Assembly: GCA_016584305.1 (NCBI GenBank)
Contig: JACEEZ010022562.1
Location: forward strand, 18,136-82,135
From: Chionoecetes opilio
Taxonomy: Eukaryota > Arthropoda > Malacostraca > Decapoda > Majidae
Reading direction: 5' to 3'
Length of the DNA: 64,000 nucleotides
Shown here: positions 37,976 to 49,860 of the stretch, piece after piece
Layout of the letters: each line of letters begins with the position of its first letter
Numbering within the stretch: the first letter of the stretch is position 1
Made by a program: the position numbers and the translations under genes
Notes under the pieces: model-generated
The model's input: only the letters and a program-made list of their open reading frames with translations
Told to the model about the DNA's origin: nothing
The model's database searches: none

Positions 37976-39460
37976 CAACCCTGGGTTAAGAATAACAGCC
38001 ATATTAAAATTGTTGAAAATGCCTCATTTTGCAGTTCTCCCCCCTCCATAACACACCTGGGGACCCGCCGGGAATGTGGGGTTTTGGGCGGGGAAAGTGG
38101 AAAAGAGTTTTGTAGTGACAGTATATTATGTCAATCAATCATTGGGGGCAAACGCCGGGGGGCGCGTCGCCTCGCCCACCCTACGACGCCACTCCCGGGG
38201 GTCACCACGCGCGACTTCCCATGCAGGCTCCTTTCCCATACCAAGCAGCTCTCGACAAGAAACTCAACTTGCCCCAGCCACGACCTTGTGGGGCGCCCCC
38301 TTGGCCTCCTCCACGCCGGATTGTCTCCCTACGAATACAACCCGGTGGGAAGGATCGTTTTCAGGTAGCGTGCCACATGGCCATAAACCGAAGTTGGCGC
38401 TGACGGACTATGCAGGTAATGGCCTCGTTCAGTCTCACGTGCAATCGCTGATTTGACATGTAATCATCCCAAAGCGATACCCCATGATTCTGCAAGACAC
38501 TTATTACCAAAGGCATTGATTCGCCCTCTTCAAGTCACTATTTAGTGTCCATGTCTCCAAACCATAGAGTAAGACAGGGATCAAAAGCGACTTGAAGATC
38601 CGGATCTTTGTCCTTCTGCACAGGTACCGAAAACGCCAATACTCCCGCTGAGCGAGTCCATAACCCCGTGGGCTATGCCAATCCACCGTAAGACTTCTTG
38701 ACGTGACCCGTCGTCATTATGGACTGCGCTACCAAGGTATGTAAAACTTTCCAAGATCTCAATGTCCTCGCCACACGCATGAACAGACTGTACTGCTTCA
38801 TCTAGTATGTCTCAAAACACCTGGACCTTGGCCCTTGACCCGGAGCCTAAAGTCCCAAAGGCTTTGCCTCCTCGGCAGCGCCTCGAGAGCCATCACCAGG
38901 ACCACCAGCGACTCCGCAAAGATTACTGCTCACCCAAGCAAAACAAGATCAGGGATCTTGGGTTTGCCCACGGATGCTCCACAATCACTTTGATCTACAA
39001 CCTTGTCCAATACCCAGTCCATACAAGCGTTGAAAAGTGATGGGCAAGGACGCACCCCTTGCCTCACTCCTGTATTCCAGGAAAGAAGCTGGATACACCT
39101 GCCCCACACTTCAAAAGCACTCTCAGTCCCAGAATACAGACCATTTTATCAAACCAATAGTCTTTGCAGGAATCCTCTGAGTCGCAGAAGATCCCAGAGT
39201 GACTCACGATGCACTGAGTCAAACGCCTTCTTGAGACACATAGGCTGCAAGCATCCCCTGTCAAACTCACTAGGAGTTGCCACCCAGGAAAACGCCCATG
39301 GGTCTTGCCCATATTATGTGGATACGTAAAATATACCCGGGTAAACACTCTATGGGATGACATAAGGCCGAAAATACAAAATATATTACCTATAAACTTT
39401 TACGGGAATTACTTACCTATTCCTGGAAAAATCTCTTTAAATCTTTAACTACAAACGGTA
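37976..39460. repeat. Flank of minisatellite, filled site
   Basis: It matches 26436-26734 up to the ATATTATG at 38123-38130, and again from 39311. In between lies an RTE LINE. Comparison with the empty copy shows that no host bases were lost. Confidence 0.85.
38131..39310 (-). pseudogene. RTE-type LINE, 5'-truncated copy with ATATTATG duplication
   Basis: The duplication ATATTATG is at 38123-38130 and 39311-39318. The minus-strand sequence starts mid-RT at the LKKAFDSVHRES region (about 39230) and carries the FTYLGSAVHNDGGSRQEVL and RTKIRIFKSL motifs, then the C-terminal end. It ends in the ATTGATTG tail seen also in the copy at 61176. Several one-base changes break the frame. Only about 1.18 kb of the element is present. 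Confidence 0.88.
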
Positions 39461-39619
39461 AAACGGGCAGTTTAATACAATACATTGGAAACATTGGTTT
39501 GGAAAATTTTCTAGATGACCACCGAACTTCATTTGTGGACAAAACTATTTTTTTTTGGTGAGTTTTTATGTTTTGAATTTAAACTTTTAAACCGTTTCAT
39601 CGCAAATCACTTTTTTTTT

Positions 39620-39667
<48 letters not shown>

Positions 39668-39839
39668 GTGGGTTTGCAGCAAAAATGATGAAAAAAAAAA
39701 TTAAACCAACCAAACCTATACTATAATTCACCTAACCTAACCGTTCCCAAACCCTAACCTTTTCTAACAATAAAAAAAAAATTATTATTATTAGTTTATC
39801 AGATTATTTTCAGAACACATACCACATAAAACACTCACC
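39461..39839. other. Short spacer with (GT)n at 39625-39666
   Basis: An AT-rich spacer with a GT microsatellite and an AACCTAACC patch at 39720-39770. No gene seen. Confidence 0.7.
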
Positions 39840-41044
39840 AGAAAATATAGTTTCGTTGGTATTACTTTGGCCGTGGCTTTCAAAAAGTCCTACGATTCCC
39901 ACCTACATCATCGTTAGATTTCTTGATTCTGCGTATATTGAGCCCCATTTCCCTTGGCGCAATTGAATAATAATGGCATTGCATGTAGTAAATGGAAAAT
40001 CCAGTCATTTCAGCCAGAAACGGTTAAGTTAGGTTAAATCAGATTAGGTTAGGTTTGGTTAGAGGTGGAGTTTGGTCTAGTAACAGGTGTAAAAAAATAT
40101 GAAAAATCTATTCTACGGCAGTGCGAAGCAGACAAGGTTTGCGGGGCGGGCCGGGGGTGGAGGGGTTGGCACCCCCGACCCTGTAAACACAAATTTATTT
40201 CCGACAAAAACCAGGTTCAGATTCATTCAATACACATCAAACTATTCAGGAAAATTAAGTTTCGGGCTCAAATCAGTGAAGGCCCACTACCGAAATTTGG
40301 TATTATTCTAGTGCTTGCCCATACTCCCCCCCTCTCCCCCAAAACAATCTTTGGGGACCTGGGGGAATGCGGGATATTTTGGCTGGGGTACAAATAGCGT
40401 CGCAACCACATCGTCCCGTTAGTTAGGGGTGTTGTAAATATTCCCTGGAATCGATCCAGGGAAAATGGATAGGATTTCTTCTATGTCCAGAGACGTGTTG
40501 GACCTGACGATCCTCACAAACAGAATGAGGGCTGGGGTGTCGAGCAACCCCCCCCCCCCCCCCCCCCCCGTTGAAGGTTAGGGTTTGATTATCGGGGGAT
40601 TATTGCTAGGAGGTTAGGTTACATTTTGGGTAGATCAAGAGTTTAGGTTAGGTTAATTAATTATCGGGGGTTCGAGAGGGTCAGAGCCCCCCGCTGTTAG
40701 GTTAAATTTGCTTAGGTCAGGTTAAATTTTCGGGAGGTCGAGGGGGTAGGAGGTTAGGTTAAACCTAACCTAACCTTAACCTTAACAGCTAGGTTAGGTT
40801 AATTTTGGTTAGGCAAATTTCTCTTAGACATAAGGAAATTACCCTAGATCTAGGGAATTTTACCCCCCTACACAACTCTTAAATTACGTGTTTCAGACGC
40901 TAATTTGTTCCCACCCGAAAACCCCGCATTCCCATAGGTTTCCCCCAAAATTGTTTTTGGGGGAAATGCAAATATGAGGCATTTCTAACGATTTTTAATG
41001 TGACCATCATTCTTAACACATCCAAATACATGGGAAAAGAGTAC

Positions 41045-41515
41045 TTGGTAATAATGGACGAGAGTTTCGCGGTCGTTTTCAGAGACACCGACTATTTTTT
41101 CTTGGCCTACAATAGGTGCTTGTTCTAATAGTTTTATTTTGCGCAAAAAAAAAAAAAAAAAAAAATGCAACCTAACCTAACCTTAAAGGTTTTAATGAAA
41201 CTTAACCTAACCTTATAGGTTTTTTAAAATAAGCTAATCTAACCTTATAGGTTTTAAATGAGTCCTAACCCAACCTTATAGGTTTTTAAAGAAACCTAAC
41301 CCAACCTTATAGGTTTTAATGAAACCTAACCTAACCTTATAGGTTTTTTAAAGAAACCTAACCTAACCTTATCCACAAAGTATATCTTTTTTTTTCTTCT
41401 TTTTTTATGGGTTTTGCGCAAATAAACTATCTCCATATAAACAAGCACCTATTGTAGCCAAGTAAAATAGTTGGTGTCTCTGAAAACGACCGCGAAAATC
41501 TCGTCCATTATAATC
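41045..41515. mobile_element. Fold-back element with a tandem AACCTAACC core
   Basis: Arms of about 100 bp: TGGACGAGAGTTTCGCGGTC at 41055 is inverted near 41490-41515, and both arms contain GAGACACC and the GCTTGT(T/A)TA region. Between the arms are about six units of CCTAACCTTATAGGTTTTAA-like sequence, 32-36 bp each. There is no ORF. The core repeats the arthropod telomere-like unit, but interrupted by ATAGGTTTT, so it is not a telomere. Confidence 0.75.
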
Positions 41516-41599
41516 CTGCAATTGCCCGAAGGTTTTTTTTGGAAAACAGAAATTCACAAAGAAAATTTTGCTTGGGGTGCCCTAGAGGCCTGCGTCCCT

Positions 41600-42290
41600 G
41601 CCTGTATTGCCTCACACATGACAGTCTTGTACACTTTCCTCAGTGCGGCGCGGGTGGTGGGTTTGCCGTGGGCGTGCAGCAGCCGTGGCGTGTGGTGGGT
41701 CTGGAGGTGTAGGCAAACCCTGGTCACCCCTGTTGTTGTTGTTGTTTTTTGAAGGGCAGTGATGTCGAGATGGAGGATATTCGCCCTGGTGTACAGCCGT
41801 GAAGTAATCACAGTCGTGACAGTTGATTTGTCTTGCTGGTGAAGGCACAGGGGAGGCGATGACGGCGGAGCGTCGTGATGGGGGGAACGGCAGCGGCGGC
41901 CAGCAGGGTGGTCAGGTCAAGGTGGTGGGCCTTCAGGGCAATGAGGTGACCACGTAGAAGTTGTTTGGTGGGAGTGGCAGCGAGGCACTGCAGCAGGAAG
42001 TGGTCAATGACTCCTGCCTTCCTGCAGCAGGGCAGTGCGGGTCCCGGGGTGAGGTGCAGGCGGTGCAGGTGTGCCGTGCGTGAGTGTTGTGTGGCCGAGC
42101 CTCAGGCGGGTGAGGGCGACATCCAAGACGCGGGCCGTTTGTCTTATCCATGGGTGCGGGAGGAGTCTGTGCGGTTGACCCCTGGGGTGGCAAAGGAGGG
42201 CGGCGCCGAGCGAGGTATCCCAGGCGGAGCGGCAGACACTATAAATCAGACGCCTTGCGGTGGCGAGCGGCAGCGGGAGGGGGGTGATGC
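41600..42290 (-). pseudogene. RNase H/finger LINE, C-terminal fragment
   Basis: The minus strand shows the RLGHTTLTH region (42060-42110), a damaged Cys/His finger and CLHQQDKS near the stop, weakly matching the 5810-6940 copy. It has lost the exact residues of the finger through indels. An LTR retroelement was inserted immediately next to it at 42294. Confidence 0.5.
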
Positions 42291-42293
42291 TTA

Positions 42294-43371
42294 TGTAACG
42301 CGAGAAATTACATTAATAGGGGAAGAGATGAAATAACACATAAGTATCAATAAGCTAACGAGGAATTTTCCTCCACGCCTCATTCCTGAATCACTGGTTA
42401 GGCTTATATTTTTAAGCCAGTGGTAGTTGACCACGTATCGAAACGAAGTGAGAAGGGGAGCTGAACGTCGGGTTAGCATTTAGTAGCAGACGGACTCCCG
42501 GTGGGTAAGCCCACTGGGAGGTGACCTTATCCTCCCTTGTAAAGGTATGTTATAAAATATATAGTTAGCTAGAGATGTAGGTGTGATTTATTGGTGGTTT
42601 ATGTCTACATAAGGACTAATGGAATTTGTTATCCAGGGTCCCAAGGCAGGAGTGGATATGGAGGTGATGGCGGCGATGTGATGGTCACCGAGTAGCAGGA
42701 ATAGAGTGGGAAGTGAGGGCGGCAGCAGCCCTGTTGCGGCTGTCATAGTGGCGGTGTCCTACCCGTGGCGCGGTGTGAGACAGCCACACACTCACGGCTC
42801 CCCCAACATGACTCTGTTTCTTATCGCCCAGAGATAAGTGGAGGCGGATAAAGGAGAGATAGTGTGGCGGAGAATGTAGGATTAAGTCTGTTTCCCATTA
42901 GAATAGGATGACGTATGTTTATTAAGTAGTTTGTTTCACATTCGAATAGGATGAAATATGTTTATTACGTAAGATGTTAGGTTAAGAAGTGTGGCGGAGA
43001 GTGTAGAATTAAGTAGTTTGTTTCTCTGGTCGAATAGAATGAAATATGTTTATTAAGTAAGATGTTAGGTTAAGAAGTGTGCGTATCGTTAGGGGATATG
43101 ATTTATTAGAATTAAGGCAACTTGTGAATGTACACCAGTTGGGAAGTGAGACAGTAAAGAGTTAAATATATTATAATTAGAATATATTAACGAGTTGTCA
43201 TTCAGTTTTCCACTTACATATTTTCTTAAATCTTTTGTTTTTGTTCATTCATATATTTTTTCCCACTTAATGTGGGTGGTGGCAGCGGAGTAACCAGGAC
43301 TGTAGAGTACACTCCCAAGGTGGGCACTACATAATGGTAACAAGGTGTAGATGGTCAAAATGACCACTACA
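42294..43371 (+). repeat. 5' LTR
   Basis: TG...CA ended LTR. Differences from the 3' LTR include TTTTTAAG versus TTTTAAG, GGAGCTGAA versus GGACTGAA and GAATGTAGG versus GAGTGTAGG. Confidence 0.92.
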
Positions 43372-43391
43372 TTTTGGTGACAGCGGTGGGA
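43372..43391 (+). promoter_or_regulatory. Primer-binding-site region
   Basis: TTTTGGTGACAGCGGTGGGA directly follows the 5' LTR. Its position and the TGG start (43375) fit a tRNA primer site as in arthropod Ty3/gypsy elements. The tRNA is not assigned. Confidence 0.65.
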
Positions 43392-44376
43392 TCCATTCGA
43401 TGGATCCGCGTACCCACGTGCTGCCTAACGCCTTGTTAATTTTTTTTTTTCCTTCAATTGCCAGTTACCCAGTGATCACATACTGTACACGTACAGTATG
43501 GTGTGCGCAGAGTATAGGTGTACATATAGGTGTACATATAGGTGTATAGAGTAGCGTTAGTGACTATGACGAGTTGTTCAGAGGACTTGGAGGAGGAATT
43601 TGTACACTAACACCATCTTGAGAGAGGAGGCCAGTGAAGAGATACGTGCTTATTATAATGACAGAAGTGTTAATCTCTCGTGAGAAAGAGATTAATTTTT
43701 ACCACTTTCTCTCGTGATGGAGAGAAAGAGAGAGAGAGATGAAGGTCCCCTAGAAAGAATGTGAAGGTTAGAAATTCTTGCTTTAGAGGGTGCACACAGA
43801 TTGCACTGAACACTAAACCCGCTAGGTTGTCGTTAGACCCAAGGATGTGCTTGGCTCTGAGCTTTGCTCGTTGGGTGAATAGACGCAGGAGTATGTATGC
43901 CTCGCAAAGGAGGTGAGCCTTATCCCAAGTATTGAGGGTATGGAGTAATCCGGTCGTGATTTCTCCCTACGCACCTATGCCCAGGATTAGTGGGGTAAAA
44001 GAAAATAACCATTGCAGACTAGAGGACGAGTCCATCGCGACTCTATAGGGCTTCGGCCTTGACAATAAGAAAAGTGAGAAGGTTCTCATTTTCAAGGGAG
44101 TGAAGGCATTACATTAAATACGTATTTCCCAAACTGGTCAAATCTACTCCTGGTGAGGGAAGTGATAGTTAAGATACATACTATCTCATTTTGTTGTAAA
44201 TTTGTTGGAAGAATTGGAATGTGCGGATGAAGAATATTTGTTTTGTGAGTGATAGAAAATCCTAAGAAAATTTATATGAAATTATGTGTGATGTATTTGA
44301 TAATTTTTATTTTTATTTTTTAGTTAGATATCCGTAGGATGCTTGATGAGGACTGAGGCATAAGGAATTTTTTTTT

Positions 44377-44392
44377 CGGGGGGAAGAAGCTA
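44377..44392 (+). promoter_or_regulatory. Polypurine tract
   Basis: A purine run GGGGGGAAGAAG sits directly upstream of the 3' LTR start, where plus-strand priming is expected. Confidence 0.8.
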
Positions 44393-45469
44393 TGTAACGC
44401 GAGAAATTACATTAATAGGGGAAGAGATGAAATAACACATAAGTATCAATAAGCTAACGAGGAATTTTCCTCCACGCCTCATTCCTGAATCACTGGTTAG
44501 GCTTATATTTTAAGCCAGTGGTAGTTGACCAACGTATCGAAACGAAGTGAGAAGGGGACTGAACGTCGGGTTAGCATTTAGTAGCAGACGGACTCCCGGT
44601 GGGTAAGCCCACTGGGAGGTGACCTTATCCTCCCTTGTAAAGGTATGTTATAAAATATATAGTTAGCTAGAGATGTAGGTGTGATTTATTGGTGGTTTAT
44701 GTCTACATAAGGACTAATGGAATTTGTTATCCAGGGTCCCAAGGCAGGAGTGGATATGGAGGTGATGGCGGCGATGTGATGGTCACCGAGTAGCAGGAAT
44801 AGAGTGGGAAGTGAGGGCGGCAGCAGCCCTGTTGCGGCTGTCATAGTGGCGGTGTCCTACCCGTGGCGCGGTGTGAGACAGCCACACACTCACGGCTCCC
44901 CCAACATGACTCGTGTTCTTATCGCCCAGAGATAAGTGAGGCGGATAAAGGAGAGATAGTGTGGCGGAGAGTGTAGGATTAAGTCTGTTTCCCATTAGAA
45001 TAGGATGACGTATGTTTATTAAGTAGTTTGTTTCACATTCGAATAGGATGAAATATGTTTATTACGTAAGATGTTAGGTTAAGAAGTGTGGCGGAGAGTG
45101 TAGAATTAAGTAGTTTGTTTCTCTGGTCGAATAGAATGAAATATGTTTATTGAGTAAAATGTTAGGTTAAGAAGTGTGCGTATCGTTAGGGGATATGATT
45201 TATTAGAATTAAGGCAACTTGTGAATGTACACCAGTTGGGAAGTGAGACAGTAAAGAGTTAAATATATTATAATTAGAAATATATTAACGAGTTGTCATT
45301 CAGTTTCCAACTTACATATTTTCTTAAATCTTTTGTTTTTGTTCATTCATATATTTTTTCCCACTTAATGTGGGTGGTGGCAGCGGAGTAACCAGGACTG
45401 TAGAGTACACTCCCAAGGTGGGCACTACATAATGGTAACAAGGTGTAGATGGTCAAAATGACCACTACA
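44393..45469 (+). repeat. 3' LTR
   Basis: Partner of 42294-43371. It ends ACCACTACA and is followed by CTTA. Confidence 0.92.
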
Positions 45470-45848
45470 CTTACCTCGGCCACGACACCCTTCTTCTTCT
45501 TCTTCTTGTGACCGTTGTCGTAACACGCTCACGTCATTCTCGCTCAAGGCCAAACAACAAAGCTTCCTCCAATTCCACCATCCTGATGAGCGGACGGCTC
45601 GCATATTTATCCATTGATCTTATTTGCCTGACTAGCTCGTGGACCACCGTTGGGTTAGGACGTGCTGCTCTGTGGACTAGTTTTTCACCGGCACCGGTTG
45701 TGTTGGGGTGCGCGCCGCACCCCCCTGTCGGCTCGTCAAACATTAGGTTTAGTGCCTTCTCCCCGTCCACTGTGTTCCCTGGTCCTGCCGTCCTTCGGCG
45801 GCCTTGGCCGCCGCCATGCCTGGGTCTTTGCCTGGGTAACAGGGCAAC

Positions 45849-46649
45849 ATGGAAGTAGACCCGGAATTCTCTGCTTTCTCCAACAAGCGCGGCCCGCCCT
45901 CCCCGCCCAGGGAAGCCCGGAAAGCCCCCCGCTCCACTCAGGAACAACAGCAGCAGCAGCAGCCCCGGGTCCAGCAGCAGCTGCCCCAGGAGCTACTGCA
46001 GCTGCCCCTGGAGCCGCAGCAACCCCCGGACACACAAACTAAGGTTTCTTTCCTGCTCCGGGCCTGTAATGGCGCCCGTGTTTTCTCTCACCCCGGCCGG
46101 GTCTCTCATGCACTTCATACCAGCCCGTTGGGCAAGTACATCATTGAGGGGGAGACCCGCTCCCTAGGTAATGGATCAGCCTTGGTGGTGGCGCTGTGGG
46201 AGAGTGTTATTCCCAAGGTGCCCATCCTACAGGACGTCACCTTCACCCTAGGGGACTGGCAGGTTACTTGCCGCCGTGCCGAGAGGGCCGGTGCCCTGGC
46301 GCAGTATGGGAAGGTGGGTCCCCTCTCTGACGAAATTAAGGATCTTGAGGAGATCCGCAGTACCCTGAGGGCCCTGGACGGCAGTGACATCGAGGAGGTC
46401 TCGTGGATCCCCCCCCGAAACCTGCCCCGCTCCACCACGGGTAGGTGGATCCGTCTGAAGGTGACAGGTTCCTTACCCTGGAAACACAAAGACGGAGGGC
46501 CTCCGGAGGCCCTCCGTATGTCTTATCGGCGGCCCGACGGAAGTGTACGACGTAGGGCCGCTGGGAATTTGCTCAGCGGCTCACCGGCGGGCCGCTCCCA
46601 GCGGCCCGCCGTAGGGCATATGACCATTTGCCGCTGTTATATTAACTGA
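45849..46649 (+). CDS. Gag-like LINE ORF1 fragment (N-terminal part)
   Basis: The ATG at 45849 opens 266 codons. The N-terminus is Pro/Arg-rich (RGPPSPPREARKAPRS), followed by a Gln-rich run (about residues 33-60), then a folded-looking section: VSFLLRACNGARVFSHPGRV, LGKYIIEGETRSLGNGSALV, TLGDWQVTCRRAERAG and DEIKDLEEIRSTLRALDG. The arrangement fits an ORF1 of an I/Jockey-like LINE, whose ORF2 ends are abundant in this window. After about residue 215 the sequence turns into an inverted GC-rich repeat (GGAGGGCCTCCGGAGGCCCT), so the C-terminal zinc knuckles are missing. No close family was recognised; a host gene is not excluded. Confidence 0.5.
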   Translation: MEVDPEFSAFSNKRGPPSPPREARKAPRSTQEQQQQQQPRVQQQLPQELLQLPLEPQQPPDTQTKVSFLLRACNGARVFSHPGRVSHALHTSPLGKYIIEGETRSLGNGSALVVALWESVIPKVPILQDVTFTLGDWQVTCRRAERAGALAQYGKVGPLSDEIKDLEEIRSTLRALDGSDIEEVSWIPPRNLPRSTTGRWIRLKVTGSLPWKHKDGGPPEALRMSYRRPDGSVRRRAAGNLLSGSPAGRSQRPAVGHMTICRCYIN

Positions 46650-47258
46650 TTGAGGAATATTTATGGTTATACTTTCTAAGTATATTGCAGATATAATAAT
46701 GTTTTAAGGGGTGTTGCACAAGCCGAGCCGTTTAAGGCTCGGCTTAAGCCGATTAATAGACTAATTAGCCGATTAATAGACTAATGGGCTGTTCAACACT
46801 TATAAAAACATTACTATATAATGCAATATGCTTAGAAAATTTAACCAGAAATATTCCTGTGTCGTTATCCAGTAATACGATGAAAAGGAGATTGCTAAGA
46901 TCATAATTGCTACGGACATTGTTTATTTCATAAGTACAAAAACATTTTCGCTATTGAGTTTACATGCTGGTGTACGTGGAACACTGAACGGCGTGAACAG
47001 CCATGTAGAAGGATATAGGTTGCGGCGAACAACATAACAACATCCGCCCACTCATGCGTTTTTCCAACTAACTGATTATTTTCACTCAGACACAGCGCCA
47101 GGCGCCGTCAAGGAATTCTAAAAAACGTGTCATACTGCAATTATTTATATTATGCAGTCATTTCAATATAATGAAGGAGCGAAAAACATGTATAACTAAG
47201 TTCTCATTATGTTATCGGACTGGTTTAAGGGTAAACAATTTAGGCCTTTTGGGATTTA
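46650..47258. other. Spacer with a small hairpin and a 20-bp doublet
   Basis: A stem GCCGAGCC/GGCTCGGC near 46729-46748 is followed by two copies of AGCCGATTAATAGACTAAT. Nothing else is seen. Confidence 0.7.
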
Positions 47259-47773
47259 ACCCTTTGTAAAATGGCTAGCGTACGTATGGCAGTTTAGTGC
47301 GATAGCTGGGATATGATTTCAAAATAATATCTATTCTAAATCATGATATTATTCATTATGTTAACTCCATCATCTAATATTCATAATTAGGTGCTACCGT
47401 TTGAGTATGACTATGTGTTGATAATATGTGAAGTTAGTGAAATAAGGGAAAATACTGCCCTTGTGTTATTTCCATAATAATCTTCGCCGCGGTTAATCAA
47501 GTGTTATTTTAATGACATAGCTACACAACAGAGTACTAAATTGATAAACCTGTTCCCCAGGTAAACTCATTCCTATTTACGTTATCTCATCTTTATTTCT
47601 AGTATCTCTGGGGGTTCCTGATTAAGCTGAAATATTTGAAATAAGCTGAAATAGATAGTTTCTATAAACTATTATAAAAACTTTATAACAATTTTTTAAT
47701 GCTTAAACAGGCCTAATCATAGTGATGGTACCGATATTGAGAACTATGGTAATTACTGTGTTAAGAGAGATAA

Positions 47774-48680
47774 TGTTACGCGGTTGGCTGTGAGCTGTAT
47801 TTGGGGGTAAGGGGGAGGAGCGAGGGTGTGGGAGTGAGTGTCTGTAGAGAGGACCCGCGTGAGGGGGGTTCACTCTACACACAGACAAAGTGGGGTGACG
47901 TCATTTGCCGGCGTTGATTGTAATTGGTCGCATGCGTTCTAGAGCGTGGATTTGGGTTTGGGTAGGAGGAGTGGAAGGACAGAGGAGGAAGAGGGACAGG
48001 CTGGGGTGAGGGTACGAGAGGAGCGTAGTCGGTGGCACACAGAGACAGAATAGTCTGGGCCGCAGCCACCGAGGAGCAGAGGGTCCCGGCGCGTGGGGCA
48101 GAAGGCGCAGGCGGGGGGGGCCTCACATGAAGGCGCTATTGACTTCGGTCAGGACAGAGGAGAGCAGAGCGAGAGACAGACCAGGGAGGAGGTTATTGGA
48201 GCGCGGCGGCGCCGGTCGATGAGCGCTTGCGCCGCGCCGTCGGTCAGCGCCTTCGTCAGTTCGTGAAGTAGCTAGGATTGCCTCGTCGTTAAAGACATGT
48301 TTGTAAGCCTCGTGTGTGTATCTCAGTGTACGGCCTGGGTGTATCTCACAGGGAAGCCCCTGGGGGTTTTAAACGAAACAATAGACAGTGTAATCTATTG
48401 TGTGTACTGGTTCAGTGGCTCCTTCTTAGGAGGTGGGCCTCAGGAGGACGTGAGTGTTATTGTGTAATCTTGGTGTAAGAAAGTAGGAATTAGTACAGTG
48501 AGTGTTGATTATACCTATCGCTTGTGTTATTTAACTACGTGTTCACCCCGTACTCGCGTCAGGTAATTCTACCGAGCCCTTCGTCAGGAGGAGGTTAAGT
48601 GGTGGCGTGCTGTGGCGGCCTGTGGGGGTGAATTAAGACAGGTGAGTCTTGTGGGGTGAGGGTGAGCTGTATCGGTAACA
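47774..48680 (+). mobile_element. Solo LTR (copy A)
   Basis: It begins TGTTACGCGGTTGGC and ends GGTAACA, with ATAA on both sides (47770-47773 and 48681-48684). It is GC-rich and CpG-rich, with a TGACGTCA site at 47896. No internal region remains, so this is a recombined solo LTR. Confidence 0.75.
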
Positions 48681-49639
48681 ATAATATGAAATGAAATAAT
48701 TTCCCACTTACAAATACGTACCAGCGCCAGCGGGCCTCCGGAGGATTGACGGTCAAGTTGCCGCTGCTTGTCACTAGATGTAATACTACATCAAGATAAT
48801 CATTATAACTGTTGTTCAAAAACGTTTACACATAGAAATATTCAATTCTTGGAAATTCTGCTACATAATTTTCAACATATGTAAAGTATCCGTCTGGAAA
48901 AATACACCAGCGGGCCGTCGGAGGCTGATGGAGGTAAATTTGCCGCCGGCAAGCCGCCGTTTCGCCGCTCCGTACGGCCTACGGTCGGTCCCGCCGTGTG
49001 AGGTTAGCTGGGGACAGGCCACATATAATCATGTATTCTAATATAAAAGCGGCGGTAAGCATGGAAGCGGACCGTATGAAAGGCTGAGTACAGTAAGAAT
49101 AGAGTGGATTAAAAAACTGATAGAGAGAAACAGATAGATGGAGGGATGGATGGATGGGTAGATAGACAGACAGTAAAGAGCTAGACAACGGTAGCAGAGC
49201 AATTAGAAACAAGATTTTTACCATGTTCATTGAGATTATGGAGATCAGCTCGGGTGAGTAAGACCGTGCTGAATGAATAGAATACTCTTAACACCTTCAC
49301 GACCAGATCTTCTGGTGATAAAAATGTCTGTGTTACCTAACATTACGAAAAGTAGCTGAATATACCAATTAGTTAGTAGACAAGGATGCCACTGTAGATA
49401 CCACGATAGTCGCCAGCACTCGCACTGCACTAATGTCGCCAGGACCAAATATTACGAATTTTTAGCATATTTACAGCCAATTTACCTCCTCACCAAAACC
49501 CCGATTTGAAACAGTTCCCCCAGGCGTGGGCGGCTTTTGGAAAAGAAATGGTGATGGGAGTATTGTTGAAACTGCATGATTACCCCAAGACAAATAAAGG
49601 TTGCGGACATAAAAAGGTAGGAAATGTGCAAGTAGCTGG

Positions 49640-49860
49640 TAGGGGAGTGCCGTTGTAAGGCCAGACTCTTGATCACAAGGACAACGCAAACATGGGCCTG
49701 GGGTCCAGTGGCCCTGCCCGCCTGCGTCTGGTCTGCCACTGGTGCAGGATCTGCCGCTCTTCCAACACTTGCTGGCAGTTTGTCACGCCCACCACCACGC
49801 CGCTCAACGGTCACCATCCTTTGTCATGATGGCGTCACCAAACAACAACACGGTTGTTAG
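49640..49860 (+). pseudogene. Diverged RNase H/finger LINE fragment (copy A)
   Basis: CGCCTGCGTCTGGTC, TGGTGCAGGATCTGC and TCAACGGTCACCA-like pieces follow the finger region of the 5060 and 5810 copies. The similarity is weak and the frame is broken. The counterpart is 58500-58720. Confidence 0.4.

Larger units (their letters stand above)
39840..42290. repeat. Clean copy of the 2.4-kb duplicated segment
   Basis: This contains GGTTAGGTT-rich DNA (40030-40830), a poly-C run (40548-40570), the inverse of the minisatellite flank (40890-41050), a fold-back element (41045-41515) and a LINE C-terminus (41600-42290). Its noisy partner is at 30340-32984. Confidence 0.8.
42294..45469 (+). mobile_element. 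Complete non-autonomous LTR retrotransposon with CTTA duplication
   Basis: Two direct repeats of 1078 and 1077 bp (42294-43371 and 44393-45469) start TGTAACGCGAG and end CCACTACA. CTTA at 42290-42293 and 45470-45473 is a 4-bp target duplication. Between the LTRs lie 1021 bp with a primer-binding-like start (TTTTGGTGACAGCGGTGGGA) and a purine tract at the end. No gag or pol frame exists, so mobility would need proteins supplied elsewhere. LTRs differ at only a few positions, suggesting a recent insertion. Confidence 0.92.

Noticed and set aside
37256..38051. 216 and 250 codon ORFs
   Set aside because: Same minisatellite, array C; not genes.
41160..41370. True interstitial telomere
   Set aside because: The AACCTAACC units are interrupted regularly by ATAGGTTTTAA and lie within inverted arms, so a fold-back element explains them better.
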